From positions 551,118,136 through 551,182,135 of the forward strand of contig NC_081413.1 of the NCBI RefSeq assembly GCF_030272615.1: a stretch of 64,000 nucleotides of DNA, in the 5' to 3' direction. Origin of the DNA: Cryptomeria japonica. Taxonomy: Eukaryota > Streptophyta > Pinopsida > Cupressales > Cupressaceae. Positions 32,926 through 43,734 of this stretch are shown one piece after another. The position numbers were made by a program, and so were the translations under genes. The notes under the pieces are model-generated. The model saw nothing but the letters and a program-made list of their open reading frames with translations, made no database searches and was not told the origin of the DNA. The first letter of the stretch is position 1, and every line of letters begins with the position of its first letter.

Positions 32926-35087
32926 GTTGACTTATTTACATCTTAATGATGTAAATATCTGCTGGACCTCAGATGCTCAAGACATGAATGTCTGAACCTT
33001 GTGTATGCGCCAGAAATATTAAGGTACCTGAATCCCTGCAATAAAATCAATGAAATGTGTGCTGACACATTTTAAATGTAATGAATGATCCAAGTCAAAT
33101 CAACTTAAATTGAAGACATCACATGGCTTATGATAAAACAAAAACTGTCTCAAATACATGCCAAAATATGCCATCATAAGGCAGATTATGTCAGTTTGAT
33201 GTTACATACAAGTATTAGCAGTGTTTACATGTCATAGTGGCAAAAATTGTTAAACAAGTACAACCCTGATTATCAAAATATGTCTATATGCCATATGTTA
33301 CAATGCAGAAGTAACAAACCAACATGTAAGTGTTCTGCCAAATACAGAACCCCAGCTGAATGTTTATTGAATATTACAAGTGAAACATTAAGGATTGAGT
33401 GGACTTGGTTCCATTTGCATCCATACTTGCATCCGGTTGTTCTTTCCTGTGTATGGTGGCAAGTTGGTTGTTCAAACTCTCTACAACATTTGCTTATAAC
33501 ATTTTCTATTCTTCAATCGCTTGTCTTTTTATGGATGTGAGGAGATTTTTAGAGGGATCACTTGACTTCCTTATGTGTTGTTTAATCCAATTCTATCAGC
33601 CATGGACATTTCTTTATGGCCATTGGATCTCGTATGGGGCCTTTTCTGGTGATGGGATGGGTAATTATGTTGTTGGTTCTTTGGGCTTGATATTTACATG
33701 GTTGTATTACTGGTTTTGTGTCATGATTTCCCTCTTTTGTCTTTGACATCAACATGTTCTATGAGGGGTCTGCCTGTTACAGGACTATTAGTTTATTTGT
33801 ACTTAGTTTTTATGATTCCAGAATTACCAATTTTTGATTTACTCTATTGTCGTGTTTTGTTTCTTTAGTGCTTTGTACTTGGTTACTTTCCCATAATATA
33901 GGGCACACTAGTTTTCTATTTTTGTGGCATTGACATAGCAAACTTGAAGTGTAAATAGAATTCACTTACTAGGGTTTAAAATGGGGAAAACATGTCAAAA
34001 ATCCTTCAAATCAAAGAACATTAAAATATTCATAAAAATATGGAATAAAAACTTAAATTGTTATTTCATGCCAAATTATTTTCAAATTCTTATAAAGACA
34101 AATAGAGAATTTGTTCAGTGTCACCAATTACTTTCAAATTCTCAATCAAGTATCCATCTCAAGTCTCCTAATTCTCCTAAACCCATGAAATGTCAAGCTG
34201 ATGCCCCTATATCCTCGTTCTCCCTATGACTGCAGTTGTGATAATCAAATGCCTCATCCTAGATGGTCAAATCCTCTTCATCAAATAACAGCTCCTTGTT
34301 GGCTGTGATCCATTATGGAAATGAGTAAAAAAGCCTAAAAGGAATCTGGTAAAGTTGAAAATCAGCATTGTCAAAGGTCCTTCCTAATTTGTTGATCATT
34401 TGTTCACCTATTCACCTTTGCTCTGAAAGACTGCAGAAGTTTTTTTCTGTAGTGAGAAGGTTAAAAAATGAGTGGAGAATAAATGAAATAGAATTCATAC
34501 AGAAGAGGACTGGGTTTTCTGAAAGTTTGGCCCGGTTTTCTGAAAACTGGCTGCTCCCCAAGGCCAGGCTGTGATTTTATGCAGGTTTCCCCAGTTTTTG
34601 GTTCTATGGAGCATCTTTTTGATTGAACACTTTAACATTCTGTCAATATAAGGTATCTTTATCTTAGTACTTCTCTATTATAAATGAATATGCTTGCTTG
34701 CAAAGTCCTAGTGACCTAATTTTGGTTATTTATGGATGTTATATTTAATTTCTTTTTTACTGCATGTTAATATTGAAAAAACGGTTCTACATTGTAAGTA
34801 CTTCAATACAGAAAGTGATCAATTGTATTTTAATTTTTTAACTTTATTTCTCTAGTGAAGTGTTAACTGTCTTCTAAGTTTTGCAAGAAATGTAGAGAGC
34901 CATATTACCAATGTTTGTTGTGGTCTCACCGTGTCACTGACATGGATAATTTTTTTTGTGAAATAGCAAACATGCAATTTCATTTCTCTGGAATTGTCAT
35001 TAATATTAGTTGCCTGATGTCAGCTTCTATATTTTGCATGCACATGGTTTCTGATGCAAGGATTTTGTTTTTGTGTATGTTTTGCAG
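32926..35087 (+). other. Probable intron of ATG5-like gene
   Basis: No transposon ends or coding motifs recognised. The sequence leads on the plus strand into a T-rich tract and TTTTGCAG at 35087, the acceptor of the ATG5 exon. Plus-strand frames at 33247-33746 are Phe/Leu/Trp-rich and resemble no protein I know. The preceding ATG5 exon is not found in this interval. Confidence 0.4.
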
Positions 35088-35177
35088 GTTCATTTTAGAG
35101 GGTATCCATCTGATATATTAAGCCCTTGTGAGGGGGAAGACAATCTCAAGTGGAACTTCATTAATTCTCTAAAAGAG
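35088..35177 (+). CDS. ATG5: ATG5 exon (autophagy protein 5), internal
   Basis: A 90-bp exon in phase 0 at both ends, preceded by a T-rich tract and TTTTGCAG and followed by GAG|GTTCAT. Its 30 codons read VHFRGYPSDILSPCEGED and then NLKWNFINSLKE. From established knowledge this matches plant ATG5 just after the PERPWNL segment, in and after the first ubiquitin-like domain. The Lys in NSLKE corresponds to Arabidopsis Lys128, the residue to which ATG12 is conjugated by ATG7 and ATG10. The ATG12-ATG5 conjugate, with ATG16, promotes ATG8 lipidation on the forming autophagosome. The exon is open and shows conserved residues throughout, so it is probably functional. Neighbouring exons are not in view, implying very long introns or an isolated exon copy. 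Confidence 0.85.
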
Positions 35178-37491
35178 GTTCATGCCATTGTCTTTTCCTG
35201 GACTTGAGATCAGTATTTTTGTTATTTTCTTGCAAGTAAAATTTATTTTATAGTTCAGAATTTTAATCCAACATTCATAAATAGAAGCTCAACTGAAAAA
35301 TCAAAAGGCTAACTTAAATGTAATGCATCATGACTTTCTGTAGGGCCACTCAACTCCATCAAGCTAAACTATTAAAACTAAGGCTCATCCAATAGCTGAC
35401 TGTAAATTTTCTATAAACTTAACGTAGCAACTAAACAAATCCATAACAAATAGCAGCTAGCATCTACCATTGTTACTAACTAGTTGATATATACCCACAA
35501 TGATCAATATATGCCTTAAGTATGTTTGGTGGCTATATTATGATTATCCCTCTGAAAAGGTTCCCTATGTATTATATGCCTCCACTTAATTTGGTTCTCA
35601 AATTGCTTTGTTTACACAAGCTTTTTCATTTTCCATTCTATCTAAAAGATGCTCTAGCTATTTAACTTAAATCTGCTACAGGGTTATCATTATTCAGTGA
35701 ATATCATTTCCTGATTGCCATCTAAGGTATTTATCAAAAATCTAATGTTGATATGTGGCGACTGATCAGCAAAGTACTGTACACTCAACAATTATTTTTT
35801 GCCGTTTTTTGTTGATGAAAACCGACATTGTAATAAAACCCTAAAAAGGCCGACTTTGTTTGTTGCCCTAAAAATGCATGTTATAAGCGGCTGGGATGCT
35901 TAAGGCATTGTAAGGTTGATGTACTATTTTTGCTGGACAATAAGAAAGTTTGGACGGCTGTGTATGGTGGACGTAACCCATTCTGGGTGAACCACGTTAA
36001 ATCTCTGTGTTATCTGTGTCCTGTTTTATTTCTTTATCTTTTTTATTTAAATCTGCATATAATTGTTAGTTCATATTTGCTTCGGATCTGCTTGAAACCC
36101 TAACATCTAAGTGGCCATAGGCTCATTCCTAAATGCAGAGAACATGACACTTGATTTATTGACAATTGCCCTTTTTATTTTAAGCAAGAAGCATAACTTA
36201 CAAATGATGGATAAGGAAGAGCCCTGCTCCATCCCAAAGTTACAAAAGTCACAAGTCCTTGTGTAGGCCTCCTCAAAACAAAGGAAACAACTACCAAAAG
36301 GAAATGGTCTGCTGTCATAAAATCAATAAGCTCACAAGGGGAAAAGTAGTAACACAAGTCAGGTAGATCCTGTAAGCTCTATGAATCATACTATCTACAC
36401 ATACAAGAAAGTAAATAGGTAAGAAGATGATCCTAAAATGGCATTAGGGCTTCATTAAATCAGCTCCTCATATAATTCACTAAGTCCTTCATCATACATC
36501 ACTACAACCTATAGAGTCATCTACTCAATTTTCAAATGCTGGAAGTCGTACTAGCAAAGAATGACATAATATAAGGTTTCAATAACCTTTTATCATGTGT
36601 CATCTATAGTTAAGAGAAGTCTAACAAGACTAATGGATAATACAGACAACGTGTCTTTGATCAGGGGCTTAATGCAATGGAAGTTACTTCATACTAGGGA
36701 AGATAATATGATTATATTTATAATTGTAATGTAGGTTTTTGTTTTGGATTAGTAAGGTAGCCTTCAATCTCAAGAAGTGATCCAAATGCTTCAAAGTTCG
36801 TCTTGAACCAGCACCCTTTCCTTCTCTTCCTAGCTTTAGCATTCCTCTAATGAACCAGCATGAATCACTTTAATGTTGTAGAAATGCAACCTAATAGGAA
36901 ATTATATAAAAAAAATCCAAGAATTGAATAATAATTAGTGTCTCTAATACAAATCAAATTACAGGAAGAAGGAATTGTCTCAGAAGTGGTGTTTCCATCT
37001 GCTGTCTTCGTGGGCCAAACGGTCCTTGCTCACCAGCTGTCCACCCCCAAGTGGTAGCATAAGGCTCAAGGTGCAAGAGCATGCTTTTGATAGGCATACT
37101 TTCCCTTGTTTTACCTTTACCCACTAATTGTCCCATCATTCTTTCAAGGGGGCAACTATGTGAGGTTTGCTATATTTATTAGCATTTAGCAAGGACAAAC
37201 CTACCATTCATCTTAAGCTTTCTACACATATGGTTCAAACTTCTTTCAGATCATGACATCTTTCAATTCTGCCCCTTCAAGGCATGTCTCAACAACCATC
37301 ATGATTCTTCCCTTACATGGTTTTTGTTAGCATATTTGTCATACAATTGGTCTCTCAACTGCTGTCACACAAGTGTGTACTTTAAATAAATGTATGCTAC
37401 TGAGGTCTAAGGAGTTCTACAATGTCAAATTCCTCTATCTTCCCTCCATTTACTTTCTGCTTTATTGACAGGTGCTATTGCCTGTAGACAG
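35178..37491 (+). other. Probable intron of ATG5-like gene
   Basis: Downstream of the exon donor. I searched by eye for the next ATG5 exon (the region after the acceptor lysine, containing a NGNCKNVMNMS-like sequence in Arabidopsis) and did not find it. The rest is AT-rich and without recognised elements. The minus-strand frame at 37139-36954 is unsupported. Confidence 0.4.
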
Positions 37492-39955
37492 TGTTACATC
37501 CCAAGCCGCTAAAGTGTTATTGCTGTTCGGAAGGTTAAATTGTTCGTTCATCAGAGTAACATTGATTGATTATTGAAAAGGAAATAAACACATTTAATGT
37601 TTCAAATTTCAACTCATCTAGTTCATGCAATTAGACATCTTCAATGCAATGTGACACATCATAAAAATCTGTCTTATCCTTGTCTAATGGCTTATAATGA
37701 ATGTTTTCTTCAAAGCTGCATGGACACGGATACGGATACGGCCATTTTTTAAGACCCCCAAAACGGATACGGCTGGATACGTCATTCATAAAAAAACACA
37801 TACACATATATTTAACTCAGTTTTCTAAGTTATTTGAGGAGATTTTCATTACTTCGAAAGCAATATAGACACATAATTGCTACATAAATAATGATTTAAA
37901 ATTTTACAATATGCAAAAATAGTAGAGTTGCCTTGGAAGATAACCCCAAAAATGGGTCACTCAAATAGAAAAACATTTCATTTGTCTTTCTCATTGGGTG
38001 TAGGTTTTGTTTATAACAATTTTTTTTTTTAAAAGTGCATGAATTAAGTTCTTTATAATTAAATCTAGAAAGATTTCCGTCAATTTAAAAAAAAAACAAA
38101 TCACATAGTATCTAGCATGGTTGGAAATCAAGGTTTTTTGGGCACATGTGGTTACATCATTCAATGTGTATCCGGGCTGTATCAGATACGTATTTGTTTC
38201 GAATACGGGAACGGATACGGAGATACGCATGCCCAGGGAGGGACAAAGGAGTTTCCGGCTACTCTGGTTTTCTTACTTGAAGTTTTGGATCTTGCAACCT
38301 GGCAGACCCAATTTTGAATCTAATTTGGTGACCTGGCAAAAACTATGCAAAACTTGGCAAATTTAAAAAAATACTCAAATTCATTAACTGAGCAAAATTC
38401 AGCAAAACTAGTCAAAACTTGGCTTAGGTGAGTTAATGGGCAAGTTTCTGGGCCTGACAACTTATTCACAAGTTTTCATGATTTCCGTGAGCTTTGGGTG
38501 AGTTTTAAAACTATGTTCTTACCAACAAGGAATATGAGAATGGAAATGATGAAAGCAACTTTCAAGGGTGACAAGGGATGAGATTCATTCCTCCCAACCT
38601 TTGTCTATCTCTGTGAACTCCACATAAGGTCCATCCTAAAGGTAAGGTAAACCGAGGTGCTTCTTATTTAAACCACTGAGCCTCTCATTGTTCGCAGTTT
38701 TCAGCAAGGGAGAATAAGGGCAATAATATAAATAGACTAAAAGATTCAGATGTCAAGGATCCTTCAAGGTCCTCTAAAACTCACTGCTTTACATCTGTTA
38801 GAGATAAAATAAAGGAAGCAACCATACCCGATATGACTATCACTCTTTACTTTCAAGAGACTTTCACTACAGTCAATACTTATAATCAGTAAGCATTTGA
38901 TCAATAAGTGTAAAATCCCTTACCCAATATCACCTGTACTTCCCTATTTCTTCTGTTCCAAAACTTCTGATTTGCAGGTTTGTGTAAAATTTGAATTTTT
39001 GGATTTAATATGGAGTTTGTATAAGTTTAATATAATCCATTGCATAACAGAAAGTAGATAACATAGCGATCATAATAATCACATTTCTCATCAAAAAAGC
39101 ATTTAGAAGTATTGAAGTATATAATTTCTGACCTTTGTTGACAGCAGTAGTATGCCTTATTGGCGAATTTACTCAAGAGATGCATACAATGTAGCACTCA
39201 GAAATAAATAGCAGTTGTGTACAGCCAGCACAGAAAGTGTTCCAGATTGTTTTACCTAGAAATGGATCTCTCCAACATACTTTGCCAGTCCCACGACCAG
39301 GTAAGGAGAAAGTGCTACACCATTATCCAGAAGTCCTCACCAATAGCAGGGATGTATCCACACCCAGCATACGAGGTTCAAACATTAACATAGCCCACAT
39401 GCCATCATGCTCAGAACTGAATATTCATCAAATCGATCCTTGTAGATTATCATGTGCACACAGGTATACTTCCAGATCTGTCTAAGATAATACTATAGCA
39501 AATATCTTTATTACTGAAATTTGTCTTCGAAGGAAGACTTCACAAATTTGCTTTGTAGTGATTGCTGACCTCCAATCAGTCCATGGAGAAGGGTTGGGTT
39601 TTCATCCAAACCTTCAAGCTCCAAGGGTTTGTGTCCTCAGAAACTTCACTCTTCCCAGGAAAGGAAATGAATTACATATCAATTTTAATAACAATCTGAA
39701 CATATTCAATTCATACACAAACCCTTCCTTATAAAGACTCCCATCAGCCTTCTAGAAGATAGGCCTACATTTAATGCTCGAGGCTGAGATGAACATTGTT
39801 AAATAAAGTGACAATTAAATATTATTTTATTCAATATAATTTTTTTTAACTAAATTAATTAATATTAAGTTTTCCTTTTGAAATAATATTTTTTTTTGGA
39901 CAGCTTAATTAATTAATTTGATTAATGTCACTTTATCAAAATTGGGGACATTACA
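37492..39955. other. Possible LTR-like block, unconfirmed
   Basis: TGTTACATCCC at 37492 and GGGGACATTACA ending at 39955 resemble the inverted termini of the LTR family at 24.7-27.7 kb, and a TATA-like CTTTATAAGG lies on the minus strand near 39733. The flanking pentamers (GACAG and ACAAG) do not match, so a single 2.46-kb LTR is not established; the two ends may belong to different fragments. A hAT-type element at 37711-38266 is inserted in it. Confidence 0.25.
37711..38266. mobile_element. Short hAT-type element, TSD GTTTTCTT
   Basis: A 556-bp element between perfect 8-bp duplications GTTTTCTT (37703-37710, 38267-38274). The outermost bases read inward are CAAAGCTGCATGG and CAGAGTAGCCGG, sharing only the CANAG start, so the inverted repeats are badly eroded. 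Both ends contain GGATACGG units (three or four on the left near 37725-37778, two or three on the right near 38170-38225). It encodes nothing. Confidence 0.7.
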
Positions 39956-40230
39956 ACAAGCGAAGGGTATTCTAAGCCTTTAATGGCCCCCTTGGCCGTA
40001 TCCAAATAGCCTAACATAATTTCATCAAGCATTGCCCACAAGGAAGCTTACTAATGAATAAAATTAAATAAATATCTCCATTCAAGAGTTTATTCTCGAA
40101 CTGTCAGAAAGAGCTTTTAAATTGTGCCAGTTTCTGTTGTTGTTACTTGCCAATTCTAAGTTGCCGGTTCGGGTTCGAAGAACTGGTATGCTAGTACGAC
40201 AAAATTTTGGAAAGGGGTTTGGGTTCGTTA

Positions 40231-40706
40231 GTACCAAAACATGTAAATTTTTTATATATATATATATAAATATTTATGTAGCCTATAAGCATGAATTAAG
40301 ATTAGCATGTCACATAGCATCATATAAACAACAAAACCAACATAAAGTTGTAATCATAGCATCGTGATCATACCATAATAGCATCATATACATCAAATTT
40401 AATATCAAAATGACAAAATATTCAAGTATCATTGTTTCAACTTTCAAAAATTTAAAGTTTAATCATAGTACAAAAACATGTAAATTATATATATATATAT
40501 ATATATATTAATATTTATACAGCCTATAAGCATGAATTAAGATTAGCATGTCACATAGTATCATATAAACAACAAAACCAACATAAAGTTGTAATCATAG
40601 CATCATGATCATACCATAATAGCATCATATACATCAAATTTAATATCAAAATGACAAAATATTCAAGTATCATTGTTTCAACTTTCAATAATTTTAAGTT
40701 TAATCA
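40231..40706 (+). repeat. 237-bp tandem duplication
   Basis: Two nearly identical units, 40231-40467 and 40468-40706, differ mainly in the length of an internal TA run after CATGTAAAT. They lie between the transposase stop and the left end of the hAT element, in its 3' UTR. The high identity indicates a recent duplication, younger than the stops in the gene. Confidence 0.9.
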
Positions 40707-40719
40707 TCAAATGGATTGT

Positions 40720-43153
40720 CTAATTCATCATCCTCATTCTCCTCCTCATCCTCCTCATCATTGACATTGACATTAGATGAACCAATGCCAGTGCCACTTG
40801 CACTATAAGTTGCTCGCTATCCGAGTCATCAAGTGTTAATGCAACAAGCTGAGAAGCAGAAGCATCCAAAGCAGTATGCTCTGGCTCTATATCCCACATC
40901 TTCGTTTCCCCTTGGTTGTAGTAACGTTGTTTGTGTGAAAAATGACGTAGGTTGGAATGCACATATACTAAATTCTTCGCTCTTTTTGATAGCAACCTAT
41001 TGCGCTTTACTGTGTGGATGAAAGAGTATGTGCTTCAATTTCTTTTTGAAGCAGATGAACCAACAACCTATGAAGACAAAGTAAACAATTAAAGTTATAC
41101 ATTTATAAAAATTAAAATTAAAAATTACTAGCAACCTATGAAGATAAAGTAAACTATAAATAAACTTGTGATAAATTTTAATTAATTAAACTTGTGATAA
41201 AACTTTGACAGCGAGGGGTTGTACGTTTTGGAAGCATGTGCCATGGAAGTACCACCAACTATGAGCATCCTTCTTGGATCTATGACAAAGAGCATCAACA
41301 CTTAGACCATTTCCATTTGCAAATTCAATGAACTCATTTGTAACAATATCTTGCAAATCATCATCAGGATAGAGTATAAGGAATGCTACCTTGTACCCAT
41401 CAAATACTTCTAGATCTCTCCATTTTTGGAAACCTTCCTAGTTTATCAAGAAATTGATTGCTATAGTACTTTGGTGTCAAGGCATAGGCAAGAAGATGCA
41501 AAGGCGTGTTCATCTTATTCCACCTTTCTACAACAATTGCTTCCACTTCTTTGAAGAATTCCTCCTCGAGATCATTCTCTCTTGCATTTATAGTGCGCTT
41601 CATTTTTTCAAGCATTGAGTCAATGCCATCATAAATCTCACCAATGCAAGGCCTATCCATGTCGGTATTGCGAATCATGCTCATAATGGGCTCAGTGAAA
41701 CTAAGGAGATATGTCACAAGATCCCACCATGACTCATTCAATATCCGGTCCCTAATTTTGGCTGCCCTCTCACTGCTACTCTGCTTCGATAGAGTCCAAT
41801 TGGTGCTGATCACCATATTGCATAGTGCCACTCTAACTTTTACAAGTCGTCTCAAGATGATTGTGTTTGATGCAAAACAGGTCTCAACAACTTATAACAC
41901 AAATTAATGCCAAAATGATTAAAAAATAAAGCCAAACTTTAAAGAAGAATACACAATATAGCTTACACAATAATATTATGAACATTGAAAATTAAAAAAA
42001 TCAGAAAATGTAAAATTAAATTACTATTTCACTTACCTTCAATAGCTCCAAATTAAAAAAGGATCTAAAAATCCCTTGAGACATGTGGTTTGTGATGAAC
42101 ATCTGGATGTCTTCAGCCTCTGCATACACATCTTTGATCCATTTAATTTTATTCCCAATCTTTTGTAGCTTAAGATTGAGTGAATGGACTGTACAAGGTG
42201 TCCAAAAGATGTAATTATAGCGTTCCTCAACCAACAAACCAGCAGCTCTACAATTTTTTGCGTTGTCCGTTATGACTTGGACAACATTGCGGGGTCCCAC
42301 TGACTCGATGGCGGAGATGAGAATATCTGCAATAAATTGGCCATCTTTTATTAGTCCCTTACAATCCAAGGCTTTCAAAAACATTGTCCCTTTAGGGGAC
42401 ACTGCTATGACATTGATCAAGGGACGATTTTTTAGAATCTTTCCATTTATCTGAAACAATTGATACATCTGTCTCAGCCCATGAATCCCTTATGGGTTTC
42501 AATGCATCTTCAGCCCCCTTCACCTCTTTTTCCAATAAGGTTCCACGTACCTTCTCATAACTTGGGCCCTTATACCCCCTTGGAGCTTCATTAACACTTC
42601 TCAACATTTGCTTCCAATATGGGGAGTGAACAACATTGAAAGCGAACCCATTTGCATATATGCACCTTGCTACATCTTGGTCAGCAATGTCTCGACTCTC
42701 ATTTTGAAATGCGGTTTTTAAAGGCTCGTTTGTTCTTTTGTGTGTCAAGGGTGCTTCACTTTGAAGTTCAACTATGGAAAAGACAACATTGGGACTAGAT
42801 GGGGCTTGCATTCCCTTTGTTTTTTTTGGTGCGGTTTGATTCAATTTGCGGTTTTGTCTCTCTTCTCCTGCCTCATGCTCCCTAATATATTTCATCACCA
42901 TCTCATCTGGTATATGTTTACCCTCTTTTCCAGAGCATTTTTTGATGCCTCTTCCTGGTATTCCATACAAATGGTCTACCACCCGATAATATGAACTATT
43001 ACGTTCTATACCACATCCTTGGCATCTCCAACGGAATCCCCCATGTCTTGGAAGCGGTCTTATAACATCGACATACTTCCATAGGGGAGAATTTGGATCA
43101 TTTCTTTGTTTTGATTGTTCATTTGTGCCAATGGAGGAAGAGGTAGATGCCAT
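40720..43153 (-). pseudogene. hAT transposase (BED, DUF659, dimerisation domain)
   Basis: The minus-strand start is taken at ATG 43153 (MASTSSS). Residues 20-75 form a BED-type zinc finger region: LWKYV, WRCQGCG and HLYGIPGRGIKKC. A run of six A at about 42433-42428 shifts the frame near residue 240. DUF659 follows (42468-42016): LINVIAVSPKGTMFLKALD, VVQVITDNAKNCRAAG and WTPCTVHSLNL. GTAAGT near 42036 may be an intron donor. The next block (41900-41400) has RRLVKVR and SWWDLV. The C-terminal dimerisation motif reads SSASKRN then TGA (41037-41035), where hAT transposases have SACERNWS, then STYSFIHTVKRNRL. So a tryptophan codon has become a stop. Not functional. Confidence 0.85.
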
Positions 43154-43734
43154 TCTAGTTCCTATGGCAAGAAATAATATGAACATATTCAAAAACAAAA
43201 ACAAAATAATGAAAAACAATTAATGTTTCATGTTCGACAATTTGTGAAACAAAAATAGTTGAAAAAAAAGTTCAAAAACCTACCTCTTGTAGCCAATGGG
43301 AGTGCCAATGGGAGCGCCAATGGGAGCTTGCTAATGTGTGGAAATGATGCTGCAACACTTGTTGAAGCTTCAAAAATCAGTCTTCAACTCCTATTTGATT
43401 TTGGAAGCCAAACTTTGTTCACCCTTTCTACAACCTGCTAGCAAAAAATTTTTGTTTGCAACACAAATGAGGAGGAATGAGCCAAGTTTTTGTTTTAAAA
43501 GTCACTTTTAGGGTTTTATTTTCATTTTTTAAGAGGCGGATTTAAAAAAAAAATTAAATTTTGCAAAAAAAAAACATGTTTTTTGGCTGCTGGCCACTCG
43601 GGTCTGTCCTGGCTTGAACCACGCCTGTGGAACACAGATCTTGTCCAGACCACAAGCGGACCGGACCAGGACCCCGGACCAGGGGGGTAGGGGACCAAAC
43701 CGGGTAACCTAGCTTGGCAACTGTTCTCCATCTG

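Larger units (their letters stand above)
40128..43734 (-). mobile_element. hAT transposon, about 3.6 kb, decayed
   Basis: Encloses a hAT transposase on the minus strand. Left-end TTGCCAATTCTAAGTTGCC (from 40147) pairs with TTGCCAAGCTAGGTTACC read inward from 43720. If the ends are extended to CAG on both sides (40128, 43734), the flanking octamers AATTGTGC and TAGGGTGC agree at five of eight positions, an imperfect match for a target duplication. The exact ends are therefore uncertain within about 20 bp. The right subterminal region is GC-rich, with several GGACC/GGTCC units. Confidence 0.7.

Noticed and set aside
36954-37139. Minus-strand 61-codon frame as a gene
   Set aside because: Short, without motif, and within the probable ATG5 intron.
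39237-39485. Possible host exon (82-codon plus-strand frame)
   Set aside because: It lacks convincing splice sites and resembles no known protein.
37492-39955. A 2.46-kb LTR with TGTTACATCCC...GGGGACATTACA termini
   Set aside because: The flanking pentamers do not match and no second copy is present for comparison; kept only as a low-confidence block.
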